DNA of 44,516 nt from Micropruina sp. (lineage in GTDB: Bacteria; Actinomycetota; Actinomycetes; Propionibacteriales; Propionibacteriaceae): positions 1 through 44,516 of the forward strand of contig JADJTO010000019.1 in NCBI GenBank assembly GCA_016711105.1, in the 5' to 3' direction. Shown here piece by piece: positions 35,337 to 44,224 of this stretch (positions are counted from its first letter, which is position 1; every line of letters begins with the position of its first letter). The notes below the pieces were generated by a model. The model had not been told where the DNA came from. It saw only the letters and a list, made by a program, of their open reading frames with translations, and did no database searches. The position numbers and the translations under genes were made by a program.

Positions 35337-35720
35337 CTACTGCCAGAGGGACGCGATCGGCATCGCCCAGAGGCGCTCCCCGAGGGGATAGGTCGTTGAT
35401 CCGGTGTGCAGGACGATGCCGCGTCGGAAGCTGTCCCACCTTGTCCCGGAGCCAGGCGAGGTGCCTGGCGTCTCGGACGTCCACGGCATCCTGCTGCGCT
35501 CTGAATCTGCCGCTTCCTCCGAGATCGAGAACCTGACCGTCGGTGCGAAACAGCTGGCGATCGCCGAACTCGGCGGCGCGGCCAGACGGAACGCCAACCT
35601 GGTATCCAGGAACGTGCACGGCACGGCCCGCCCCACGCCGACCGCCTACCCGCGTTCCTGGACGAGTTCGCGGAGCGCGCGGGCCGCCGGACCTGAGCCA
35701 GCAGGGAGCCGATGACCTCA
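35337..35720 (-). pseudogene. remnant of a DUF4143/AAA_14 ATPase (C-terminal part)
   Basis: The minus strand shows the familiar C-terminal tail of AAA_14/DUF4143 proteins: FRRGIVLHTGSTTYPLGERLWAMPIASLW and stop 35337. The upstream part, FGDRQLFRTDGQVLDL and DVRDARHLAWLRDKVG, sits in another frame. No N-terminal ATPase domain or start codon is present. It is a decayed or broken leftover, though at least one shift could be a sequencing error. Confidence 0.65.
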
Positions 35721-35771
35721 CGCGCCGGTGACCCTTGATAGTCCGCAGTCACGCGGCGCATTCTGACGCAC

Positions 35772-36251
35772 ATGACGACTATCGAGTTCGAGCTTGAGCG
35801 CGCGATCCCGGCGCCGATCGACAAGGTGTTTGCACGACTTGTCGACATCAACGGCTACAACGAATGGATGCCCAAGAAGGGCAGCATGTTGAAGCACACG
35901 CGACAGACCTCACCTGGGGAGCCGATCGTCGGTACGACGTACGCCGATGAGACGACCCAAGGTCGGTCGCACGGCGAGATTGTGGAACTCCAGGCGCCGC
36001 ACACGGTCGTCTTCCACTGGTGGGAGAAGTCGACGTCGGGCAAGGTCCAGATCGAAGGCTGGCCCGGCTACTTCCTGCAGGCGTCCGGGGTGAACGAGAC
36101 CCTCGTCCGCCTCAACGCGAAGCTGACCGCCTACGGCCTCTACCGCTTGGCTGCCCCGATCCTCAGGCGTTTGGCCGTTCGGGAACGCACCGTCACGATC
36201 GATGCGCTCAAGGCGTCGTTCGAGCCGAGTCAGGACTCAGCTCAAGAGTGA
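35772..36251 (+). CDS. SRPBCC-family protein
   Basis: A 159-residue START/polyketide-cyclase-like lipid- or small-ligand-binding fold protein. It begins TTIEFELERAIPAPIDKVFARLVDINGYNEWMPK, the usual first strand, and continues AQALx-type strands GKVQIEGWPGYFLQASG and a C-terminal helix VTIDALKASFE. The start is ATG 35772. Its ligand is unknown; it is adjacent to the DUF4143 remnant only by chance. Confidence 0.8.
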   Translation: MTTIEFELERAIPAPIDKVFARLVDINGYNEWMPKKGSMLKHTRQTSPGEPIVGTTYADETTQGRSHGEIVELQAPHTVVFHWWEKSTSGKVQIEGWPGYFLQASGVNETLVRLNAKLTAYGLYRLAAPILRRLAVRERTVTIDALKASFEPSQDSAQE

Positions 36252-36346
36252 CGGCCCGCGCAGCGGAGGCGCAGACTCCTCGCACAGCATCGGTTGCTTA
36301 GCTGACCCAAGCAGCGAAGGAACCGTCGGTTCAGGCGGGAGTTCAG

Positions 36347-36565
36347 TCACCGTCCGCGCTCGATCGCCTCTTCGGGTGCCTGATCAGGTATGCCGCCAAG
36401 TTCGGCGATCCGCCGATCGCGCAACTCGAGCTTGAGCACTATCCGGTGGACCGTGATCAGCAGCGCCAGCCAGGCAAGCCCGAAGACCCATCCGAACATC
36501 ACGTCGGCGCTCGCGGTGATAAGCAATGCGAACACCCCTGCACCCACGCCTCCCGTCGCGAGCAT
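36347..36565 (-). CDS. small membrane protein, 72 residues
   Basis: Starts at ATG 36565 behind a strong GGAGGGAG. It has two hydrophobic segments in residues 6-44 (VGAGVFALLITASADVMFGWVFGLAWLALLITVHRIV, shown in parts) and a charged C-terminal tail, LRDRRIAELGGIPDQAPEE. No family is recognised. Confidence 0.55.
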   Translation of the reverse strand: MLATGGVGAGVFALLITASADVMFGWVFGLAWLALLITVHRIVLKLELRDRRIAELGGIPDQAPEEAIERGR

Positions 36566-36869
36566 GGCTCCCTCCGTGCCACCGAGCGGCGGACGTGACG
36601 CACGACCTCGGCGGGCGGGCGATCGAGTGACGACATTCCTGAGTTCCTATCACTGGATTAACGGATGTTATCCAGGGCCCTCGTGCGGCACACTCTGGCC
36701 AAACTGCTGCAGAGGTGTGGCTTTGGCGCGGCGGCGTTGCCCGGCCGGGTTGAATGGGCGGCATGGATCACGGTGGTCGGCGGCAACAGGGGGAGGGGCG
36801 AACAGGTCGTCCGGATATCCCAAAGGAGCCAGCCATGACGCGCGTCCCCCGCCGCCGCGAGGTGGTCGG
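36566..36869. other. intergenic gap with an imperfect dyad
   Basis: CTGGATTAAC (36653-36662) is mirrored by GTTATCCAG (36667-36675) apart from one extra T. No gene is recognised in this 304-base stretch, though part of it may be 3' untranslated sequence of vapC. Confidence 0.3.
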
Positions 36870-37274
36870 TCAAACGGCGGTAATGTCCACGAGACTCTCC
36901 AGTCCCGCGAAGTCGTTGATGTTGCGGGTGTAGAGGCGTGCGCCATGGGCGTGAGCGGTTGCCGCAATGAGCAGGTCCATCACTCTTCGCCTTGGTTGGC
37001 GCCCGGCATCGACCACTGCGGCGGCGAGCCGGCCGTAGCTGACCGCTACTGCCTCGTCGACAGGCAAGGCGTCGAAGTGTGTCTGCAGGACGCTGAGGCG
37101 GCGCAGTCGTTCTGCGCGCACTGAAGCGGTCCTTGCGACCAGCACCCCGAACTGGAGTTCGGCCACTGTGATCGCACTGATGGCGAGCACGCCGGGGATC
37201 GGTACGACGTCGGTGGCAATGATCACGCTGGTGTCGAGGATCGCCCGCTCCGGACGATCTGACGCCTGGCTCAC
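36870..37274 (-). CDS. vapC: PIN-domain ribonuclease toxin VapC
   Basis: A 134-residue PIN toxin. The acidic active-site residues are present: ILDTSVIIATD (first Asp), ITVAELQFGV (Glu), VMDLLIAA (Asp) and TRNINDFAG. It cleaves RNA in a Mg-dependent way and is held by VapB. GTG 37274 overlaps the antitoxin stop (GTGA), so it is translated by coupling. Confidence 0.92.
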   Translation of the reverse strand: MSQASDRPERAILDTSVIIATDVVPIPGVLAISAITVAELQFGVLVARTASVRAERLRRLSVLQTHFDALPVDEAVAVSYGRLAAAVVDAGRQPRRRVMDLLIAATAHAHGARLYTRNINDFAGLESLVDITAV

Positions 37275-37519
37275 TGGTCGGCCCAGGGGTCGCGCAGGCC
37301 GTCGTCAAGGAGCTGCCGATCCAGCTCCCAGTCGTCGTCGTCGGGGCCGCGGAACAGGTCGGCGATGTCGCCCCAGGAGCGCCATTGGGTCGCAACGGCT
37401 GGGATGAGGCGTGCGCTGGGTCGACCGGAGACAGTAATGGTGATCTCTTCCCCGGCCTGGACGCGGCGCACCAGGTCGGAGGCATCTTGGCGTAGTTCCC
37501 TCAATCCGACGCTTGTCAT
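37271..37519 (-). CDS. vapB: Phd/YefM-type antitoxin VapB
   Basis: An 82-residue antitoxin. Residues 1-45 form the DNA-binding Phd/YefM domain (VGLRELRQDASDLVRRVQAGEEITITVSGRPSARLIP). The acidic C-terminal part (FRGPDDDDWELDRQLLDDGL) should wrap the PIN toxin. It starts at ATG 37519, overlaps vapC by 4 bases and probably represses the operon through the palindrome at 37529-37544. Confidence 0.9.
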   Translation of the reverse strand: MTSVGLRELRQDASDLVRRVQAGEEITITVSGRPSARLIPAVATQWRSWGDIADLFRGPDDDDWELDRQLLDDGLRDPWADQ

Positions 37520-37528
37520 GCAACCACG

Positions 37529-37544
37529 GTAGCACGTGTGCTAC
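37529..37544. promoter_or_regulatory. palindromic VapB operator
   Basis: GTAGCAC-GT-GTGCTAC is a 7-bp perfect dyad, 9 bases before ATG 37519, overlapping a -10-like TATGTA (minus strand) of the vapBC operon. It fits autorepression by the VapBC complex. Confidence 0.65.
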
Positions 37545-37604
37545 ATAGGTCGAATGGACGGGATTCGGTCGGCTATCGAAGCCGAAGGCGGCCGATCGCT
37601 ACAG

Positions 37605-38996
37605 CTAGCCCGGGGCCTGGGCGAAGGTGAGCGTGGCGTGGGCTGCGGCGTCGGCCATCAGGCCCAGCATGTCCCGGTCGATGGTCTCGAGGCGGTCGCA
37701 GGCTTGGTGGTAACACGGGTCCGCCCCGTCGTCCGCGCCCGTGAACAGCCCGCCGACGGGGATCTCGGCGGCGAGGAACGATGCGTGATCGCTCGCGCGG
37801 AAGCTGACCGTCTGAGGGGTCACCCCTTGCGAGGTCAGGAAGTCCGTCAACACGGTCTGGATCTCCCCCGACCCGGCGGGCCACTCCGAATCGGGTTCGC
37901 CGTCGCCGTAGACAGACGCCACCGGGTTCGGCGAACCGACCATGTCGAGATTAAGGTATCGGGCGGTCCCGCGGCGCCCCGCGTCGTCGAGTTGGGCGAC
38001 GTAGTGCGCGGAACCGTGGAGGCCGTCCTCTTCGCCACCCCAGAAGGCGAACCGCACCCGGTTGTGCGGCTGGATGCCGAGCTCGCTGAACCGCACCGCC
38101 GTCTCCAGCACGGCACCAACCCCGGAGGCGTTGTCGTTGATGCCGGGCCCCTCCACCACCCCGTCGAGGTGCGCGCCGACCACGACGGTCCGCTGGTCCG
38201 CACCGGACGGAGTGTCGGCGAGGAGGTTCTCGGTCGTGACCCGGGTCACCGTGGCCTCGACGGCCAGCGTGAGCGTCGTGCCGGGCGCGGCGGCCCACTC
38301 AGCCCCGAGATCGAACGTCGTGGCCACCACCGGAACGGTCGCCTCGCTCCCGAGAGTGCCGGCGAACAAGCCCCGCCTGCTCGGGTCGTCCCCCTGGTTG
38401 AGCACGACCACCCCGCTGGCCCCGGCCGCGACTGCGTGGTCGACCTTGGCCTCGAACTGGCACGTGCCTCGCTGCACCAGCGCGATGTTGCCCCGCGGGA
38501 AGCCAGTGAAGTCCGAGGCCTCGCACCCGCTCGTGCTCGAGCGGTCGCGGCCGAGGTTGAGATCGATGGCCGTCACCGGTGCGGTGACCGAGCCGGCACC
38601 GGACTGGGCCAACGGACGATGGTCGCGCATCACGACGTAATCGGTACGGGTCGGCATTGTTCGTTGGAGGGTGGCCCTGGTGAAGTCCGGGCGGTCGTAG
38701 CTGAACTGCTGGCGTCGCGTCTGGTAACCGGCCTGCTCAAGCTGGGCCTGCACGTAGTCCATTGACGCCGCGTACCCCGTCGTACCCGCAGCGCGATTGC
38801 CGTTGTGAGCGTCGGCGATCGCCTGCAAGGCCTGCAGGTGCGCGGTGACGGCTTCGGTCGTGACCGCGGCACGCAGTCGGTCGGAATCGACCACTCGAGG
38901 CGACGTCGGTCGGGCGCCGAATACGACTCCAACCACCACAGCGAACGCAACCACAGCTGCCGCCGCGATCAACGTCTTCTGCAGGAGGGGGCTCAC
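37605..38996 (-). CDS. M28-family aminopeptidase (PA-domain zinc peptidase)
   Basis: A 463-residue secreted or membrane-anchored peptidase. GTG 38996 gives an N-terminal hydrophobic segment (PLLQKTLIAAAAVVAFAVVV). A PA insert domain spans about residues 120-230 (FTGFPRGNIALVQRGTCQFEAKV). The M28 metal residues follow: VGAHLDGV, INDNASGVG (Asp), WGGEEDG (Glu-Glu), LNLDMVG and SDHASF. It likely releases N-terminal amino acids in the cell envelope or outside, like Streptomyces griseus aminopeptidase. The C-terminus has a CYHQACDRL disulfide pair. Confidence 0.92.
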   Translation of the reverse strand: MSPLLQKTLIAAAAVVAFAVVVGVVFGARPTSPRVVDSDRLRAAVTTEAVTAHLQALQAIADAHNGNRAAGTTGYAASMDYVQAQLEQAGYQTRRQQFSYDRPDFTRATLQRTMPTRTDYVVMRDHRPLAQSGAGSVTAPVTAIDLNLGRDRSSTSGCEASDFTGFPRGNIALVQRGTCQFEAKVDHAVAAGASGVVVLNQGDDPSRRGLFAGTLGSEATVPVVATTFDLGAEWAAAPGTTLTLAVEATVTRVTTENLLADTPSGADQRTVVVGAHLDGVVEGPGINDNASGVGAVLETAVRFSELGIQPHNRVRFAFWGGEEDGLHGSAHYVAQLDDAGRRGTARYLNLDMVGSPNPVASVYGDGEPDSEWPAGSGEIQTVLTDFLTSQGVTPQTVSFRASDHASFLAAEIPVGGLFTGADDGADPCYHQACDRLETIDRDMLGLMADAAAHATLTFAQAPG

Positions 38997-39159
38997 CCCG
39001 TCCAAGCTACCCGGCACCCGCTCGTTTCTGCCGCCCGCCCCACCACCAGACCGGCGGCCGGCGGAACGCAACATCCCTGCCGCACAATCCGCGTGCGCAA
39101 CTTTGTCGAGCGCGGCGCTTTCCCTGGCGTCCCGGAGAATAGTGGGGGTGGGAGGAATC

Positions 39160-40032
39160 ATGGCCACACCAACCTCGTCGCAGACGGGCACCCGGGGCTC
39201 AGTGCGTTTCGTCTTCTCGGTAGCCGTCAGCCAGGTGGTCACCTACGTGCTGGCGGGCTTGATCGCCTCACGGGTATTGGATTACCCGGGAATCTTCGAG
39301 CAGCCCGTCATTCGGGATTATTACCTTCCCTACGCGTCAGTGGACGTGGTGTGGTCGGCCGGATTGCAGGTCGTGCGGGGGGTCCTTTTCGGGCTGGCAC
39401 TACTCCCCTTGCGTGGCTTTCTGGCGGCCACAAGCTGGGGCTGGCTGTGGCTCTGGGTGATCTTCGTCGCGATCGGCATCATCGGCACTCCCGCGGCCGC
39501 CCCCGGTTCAATGGAGGGGGTGATCTACAGCAGGCTGCCGCTGTGGTTCCATCTGATCGGACTGCCAGAGATGGTGCTGCAGACGCTGGCGTTCAGCCTC
39601 CTGGTGCATCGCTCGCTGCGGGTCGCGGAGCATCCACTGCCGCCACGTTTGCGGACTCTGCTGAACGGGGTTGCGGTGTCGTCCATCTCGTTTATGGGGT
39701 ACACGGTTGTCTCGTTGGGGTTCGCGTTCTCGGCGGGGGTGGGTTTGGCGTCCGGTTCGGACCTTCGGGTGCTGGGCCAGTTCGTGGCGCCCCTGTTGTT
39801 GACGTTCGCGGCCGTGTTGGTGCCTGGTGAGCGGTGGTGGCTGCCCAAGCACGCCCTGCTGTACGTGGCGTCGGCCGCTGCGTTGGCCGCCTATCAAGCC
39901 GTGGTCCTGGGGTCGGCGGGGTGGCTTTACGTGCTCGTCGCTCCCGTCCTGCCGGTGCTGATCTCGCTCGCCATGACCCGTCCCGGAAGGCCCGCACAGG
40001 TCGACCGCCCAGCGGCGGCGAAGCTCCGATGA
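39160..40032 (+). CDS. multi-span membrane protein of unknown function
   Basis: A 290-residue protein with about eight hydrophobic segments, starting at ATG 39160 behind GGGAGG. Clear spans include residues 15-35 and 70-105 (VRGVLFGLALLPLRGFL, then WLWLWVIFVAIGIIG) and the end LVAPVLPVLISLAM. No family is recognised. Its stop overlaps the ATG of the CPBP protease gene (ATGA), so the two are coupled and probably form a functional pair, for example as substrate and protease or as a complex. Confidence 0.75.
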   Translation: MATPTSSQTGTRGSVRFVFSVAVSQVVTYVLAGLIASRVLDYPGIFEQPVIRDYYLPYASVDVVWSAGLQVVRGVLFGLALLPLRGFLAATSWGWLWLWVIFVAIGIIGTPAAAPGSMEGVIYSRLPLWFHLIGLPEMVLQTLAFSLLVHRSLRVAEHPLPPRLRTLLNGVAVSSISFMGYTVVSLGFAFSAGVGLASGSDLRVLGQFVAPLLLTFAAVLVPGERWWLPKHALLYVASAAALAAYQAVVLGSAGWLYVLVAPVLPVLISLAMTRPGRPAQVDRPAAAKLR

Positions 40033-40925
40033 CCCGGACCCCCGTGGTGGTGGCCGCGTGGGTCGTGGTGGTGGCGGCATCAACGCTGCCGCGGGTGATC
40101 CTGCAGGAGTTGCTCCGCGTCGAGGTCACCGACGACCTGCGGGCAGCCCTCTCTGCGTCCGTGATCGCGCTGGCCCTGGTGGTGGTTGCCGTCTGGACGC
40201 GGTTGCGTCCCCTGGCGCCCTTCTTGGTCGTTTTCGGGGTGCTCGTCGGCGCCGAATGGCTGGTGTTTCAGGTGATCGACCAGGCCCCCGCCTACCGCCG
40301 GTGGCTGACGGACCCGTCGTTCAACAGCTACATGCTCGCCGAACAGTCCCTGCGACTCATGGTGACCTGCGCGGTGATCGCCGCGTTGGTAATCCTGCGA
40401 GGTCGTCCTTCGCGGTCCTTCCTCGCGGTCGGCGACCTGCACGCCCCGATGCGGCCCGTGCGCTGGCTCGGCGTGAAACAGGGCACCCGATGGAGTCGGT
40501 TCGGGCCGGTCGCCGCGGTCTGCCTCAGCGGCGGGACGCTGGTGTTCCTCCTCGCCGCCGGACGCCTCACGCTCGACCTGGTCGTGCTGGCCGCGCCGTT
40601 CCTGCCAGCGGTGTTTCTGGCCGCAGCGCTCAATGCGTTCAACGAAGAGGTCACGTACAAGGCGTCGCTGTTGTCGGTGCTGGAGGGTCCCGTCGGGCCG
40701 GGGCAGGCGCTGTGGATGGTGAGCGCCTACTTCGGGATCGGCCATTACTACGGGGTGCCGTACGGCCTGATCGGCGTCGGGATGGCGTTCTTCCTGGGCT
40801 GGCTGCTGGGTCGATCGATGCTCGAGACACGTGGCCTGTTCTGGGCGTGGTTCATCCACTTCTGGCAGGACGTGCTGATCTTCTCGTTCTTGGCCATCGG
40901 CTCGATCACACCGGGCGGTGGCTAG
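40029..40925 (+). CDS. CPBP-family intramembrane metalloprotease with variant EExxxK motif
   Basis: A 298-residue membrane protein with about eight spans. The CPBP (Abi) region has NEEVTYKASLL, where the usual EExxxR has Lys for Arg, then YFGIGHYYG (FxxxH) and HFWQD near the C-terminus (HxxxD in place of HxxxN/B). This catalytic triad of motifs is near-complete but with conservative changes. It may be a protease or an inactive relative. It starts at ATG 40029, coupled to the preceding membrane-protein gene. Confidence 0.83.
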   Translation: MTRTPVVVAAWVVVVAASTLPRVILQELLRVEVTDDLRAALSASVIALALVVVAVWTRLRPLAPFLVVFGVLVGAEWLVFQVIDQAPAYRRWLTDPSFNSYMLAEQSLRLMVTCAVIAALVILRGRPSRSFLAVGDLHAPMRPVRWLGVKQGTRWSRFGPVAAVCLSGGTLVFLLAAGRLTLDLVVLAAPFLPAVFLAAALNAFNEEVTYKASLLSVLEGPVGPGQALWMVSAYFGIGHYYGVPYGLIGVGMAFFLGWLLGRSMLETRGLFWAWFIHFWQDVLIFSFLAIGSITPGGG

Positions 40926-41047
40926 CCACCCGCAGGGCGGCACTCAGACCAGGCCCGTTCCGCGAGACTTTCCCGGAGGCACCGGTACCGTGAAGATGGA
41001 TCGTCACCGCATCACCGGGTGGCGTGCGTGAGGGGGACGGGGAGTTC

Positions 41048-43569
41048 GTGACGCGTCCGTTGCTGGCGACGAAGCTGTACGTGCCCAGGATCCGACCGGG
41101 TCTGGTGGTTCGGCCGCGCTTGCTCGAGCTTCTGCGTCCCGACGCGGCGCCGAAACTCACCCTGTTGTCGGCGCCGCCCGGCTTCGGGAAGACCACCCTG
41201 CTCGCCGAATGGGTACGGACCGCGACCGAGGCCTCAGGCCGCGTGGCCTGGCTCACCCTGGATGCGGCGGACAATGACGCCGGCACCTTCTGGCCCTACG
41301 TCGTGGCGTCCCTGGCGACAGCGGTGCCCGGCCTGGGCGCGGCCAGGGACGAGTTCGCGGCGGCAGGTCAGGCTCCGACCGCGCAGGCGATCACCACGCT
41401 GCTGAACGAGCTCGCCGAGGCGTCCGAGGACGTCTGGCTGGTTCTCGACGACTACCACCTGATCGAAGATCGGGACCTCCAGGATGGTGTGCGGTTCCTG
41501 CTCGAGCACCTGCCGCCGTCGGTGCATGCCCTGATCAGCACCCGGATGGATCCCGACCTCCCGTTGTCGCGCTGGCGGGCGCGCGGCGAGCTGGTGGAGA
41601 TCCGGGCCGCCGACCTGCGCTTCACCGGTGAGGAGGCGGCGGACTACCTGCGCTCCGCCACCGGGCTGGACCTCGACGCCACCGACGTGCACGCGTTGGC
41701 GGAGCGCACCGAAGGGTGGATCGCCGCGCTGCAGCTCGCGGCCTTGTCCTTACGCGGACGCGAGGACGCCGCCGGCTTCATCCGCCGGTTCGCCGGCGAC
41801 GATCGCTACATCGTCGACTATCTGATGGACGAGGTGCTGGCCCACCAGCCCGAGGACGTGCGCGAGTTCCTGCTGCTCACCTCCGTCCTCGACCGGCTCA
41901 CCGACGACCTGTGCGACCAGGTCACCGGCCTCGGCAACGGCCGCCGGATGCTGACCGCACTGGAGCGGGCGAACCTGTTCGTCGTCCCGCTGGACGACCA
42001 GCTGACCTGGTTCCGGTACCACCACCTGTTCGCGGACGTGCTGCGGGCGCGGCTACTCGCCGAGCGGCCGGACGAGGTGCCTCACCTTCACCGGCGCGCC
42101 AGTGGCTGGTACCAGGAGCACGGGTTCGCCGACGAGGCGATCCGGCACGCGCTGGCCGCCAACGACGACGACCTCGCCGGCTCCTTCATCGAGCGTGCCC
42201 TGCCCGAGGCGCGCCGCGACCGGCGCGACAGCTCCATGATCGGCTGGCTGCGGGCCCTGCCCGAGGTGGTGGCCCGGCGGAACCCGGTGCTGACCACGTT
42301 CCAGGGCTGGGCGTATCTGCTCGCCGGCGACCTCGACGGCATGGCGTCCCGACTCGACCACGCTGAAGAACTGCTGGCCAGTCTCCCCGTCGGTGCGGCG
42401 TCGCCCTGGGCCGCGACCGACGAACTGCGGACGCTGCCCGCGACCATCGCCATGTACCGGGCGTCGTTGGCCCAGGCGCGCGGCGACCTGGACGGGATCG
42501 CGCGCCAGGCCCGGCGCGTGCTCGAGGTCGCCGGGCCCGAGGACCACTTCTGGCGCGGCGCCGCGTCCGGCTTCCTCGCGCTGGCCGCGTGGTCGGAGGG
42601 CAACATCGCGGTCGCGGTCGAGACCTTCACGGCCGCGGTGGCCAGCCTGCACGCGGCCGGGTCGTTCGTGGACGAACTCAACAGCACGGCGCTGCTCGCC
42701 GAGATGTGGACGGTGGCCGGACGACCCGGCAAGGCGAGGGACGTGTGCCGCCGGGCGCTGGCGCCGCCGAGGCGCTCGGGTTGGCTGCGGCGCGAGCGAG
42801 CGCCGACCTGCACGTCGCGCTGGCCGTCCTCGACCTGGACGCCGGCGACCTGGCCTCAGCGGAGCAGCACCTGGCCACGGCCGAGCCCCTCGCCGAGCGG
42901 GAGCCGAACAGCGAGAGCCGGCACCGGGGGTTCGTCGCCGCGGCCCGCCTCGCCGAGGCCCGCGGCGATCACGAGCGCGCGATCGCGTTGTTGGATACGG
43001 CCGAGGAGCACTACCGGCCCGGCTTCTACCCGAACGTGCGTCCGATCGCGGCGATCCGGGCCCGGGTGTGGATCGCCGCGGGCGACCTCGCCAAGGCAGC
43101 CGAGTGGGCTGCCGAAGCGGGGGTGGCGGTCACCGACGAGGCCAGCTATCTCCAGGAGTACGAGCACCTCACGCTCGTCCGCCTGCTTCTGGTCGAACAC
43201 CCCGGACGACCGGGTGCCCCGGCGGAGGCGGTGCACCTGCTGAAGCGCTTGGAGGCGGCAGCCGAATCATCCGGTCGACTAGGAGGCCTGCTGGACATCC
43301 GTGCCTTGCTCGCGCTGGCCGGCGACCTGAGCGGCACGGGTGAGGCCGCCGGCCGGCGTCCGTCAGGGCAGTCGGTCGATGCGCTGACAGAGCGGGAAGT
43401 CGACGTGCTGCGGCTTCTGGACAGCGAACTGAGCGGTCCGGAGATCGCGCGGCGGCTGTTCGTCTCGCACAACACGCTGCGCACCCACACCAAGCACATC
43501 TTCACCAAGCTGGACGTCACCACGCGCCGGGCGGCGATCACCCGGGCGCGGGAGCGCGGGCTGCTCTAG
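41048..43569 (+). CDS. LuxR-family LAL/MalT-type ATP-dependent regulator (apparent frameshift)
   Basis: A large regulator of about 840 residues. The N-terminal STAND ATPase has Walker A SAPPGFGKTTLLAEW and Walker B VWLVLDDYH. A mid region of helical TPR-like repeats follows (EVVARRNPVLTTFQGWAYL onward), and the C-terminal LuxR HTH is LTEREVDVLRLL...SGPEIARRLFVSHNTLRTHTKHIFTKL. One missing base near 42762-42772 separates the ATPase/TPR part from the HTH part. GTG 41048 (GGGGAG before it, TRPLLATKLYVPR after) is the normal start. It precedes membrane genes that it may activate. Confidence 0.88.
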
Positions 43570-43681
43570 CGTTGATCACCCTGCCGGTCACATCGCTGGG
43601 TGATGCCGCCTCACCCCGTCCGTTTCTAGGTTCGAACCATCAGCTGCGGACCGCAGCAGAACCCGAACCAAGGAGCCTCAG
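43570..43681. promoter_or_regulatory. short promoter region before the DUF4386-like gene
   Basis: This 112-bp spacer contains GGTTCGAACC (43628-43637), a perfect 10-bp palindrome, about 45 bases before ATG 43682. It could be a LuxR-type or other operator for the following membrane operon. No tRNA cloverleaf is formed here. Confidence 0.35.
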
Positions 43682-44224
43682 ATGTCCATCACCACCACAA
43701 CCCTCACCCGGGCGGCCGGCCTGAGCGCCGTCGTCGCCGGACTGCTGTTCATCGGCGTCCAGATCAACCACCCGGCGCTGACGCTCGAGTTCGTCAGCAC
43801 CACCGAGTTCGCCGTCCGGCAGGGCATGAAGATCGGGTTCACTGTGCTGGCGCTGGCCGGCATCACCGGGATGTACCTGTCGCAGGTGCGGAAGTCGGGC
43901 TTCCTGGGGCTGGTGGGCTACCTAATCTTCGCGGGCGGTTTCCTCACCATGCTGACCGTCGAGGTGGCGGGACTCGTCATCCTGCCCGCGATCGCCTCCG
44001 ACGCTCCCGGGTACGTCAGCGACGTGGTGGCGGTGGCGACCAACGGCACTGCGGCCGGCGACATCGGGCTGATGGCCATCCTCAACCTCCTGATGGGCGT
44101 CGGGTTCATGCTCGGCGGCCTGGTCTTCGGCATCGGCCTGACCCGTGCGAACGTCCTGGCCCGCTGGGCAACGATCCTGCTATCCGACAGCAGCCCGCGG
44201 GTCGAGTCGGCAGTCGTCCGATGA
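43682..44224 (+). CDS. multi-span membrane protein, possibly C-terminally shortened
   Basis: A 180-residue protein with about five hydrophobic segments: LSAVVAGLLFIGVQI, MKIGFTVLALAGITGMYL, LGLVGYLIFAGGFLTML and IGLMAILNLLMGVGFMLGGLVFGIGL. It starts at ATG 43682 behind AAGGAG. It resembles DUF4386-like proteins, but after RWATILL the last span is missing and SDSSPRVESAVVR follows at once. Its stop overlaps the next ATG (ATGA). It may have lost a C-terminal helix by deletion. Confidence 0.7.
   Translation: MSITTTTLTRAAGLSAVVAGLLFIGVQINHPALTLEFVSTTEFAVRQGMKIGFTVLALAGITGMYLSQVRKSGFLGLVGYLIFAGGFLTMLTVEVAGLVILPAIASDAPGYVSDVVAVATNGTAAGDIGLMAILNLLMGVGFMLGGLVFGIGLTRANVLARWATILLSDSSPRVESAVVR

Noticed and set aside
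43625..43640. T-loop-like GGTTCGAACC
   Set aside because: No cloverleaf can be built around it; it is a 10-bp palindrome in a promoter spacer.
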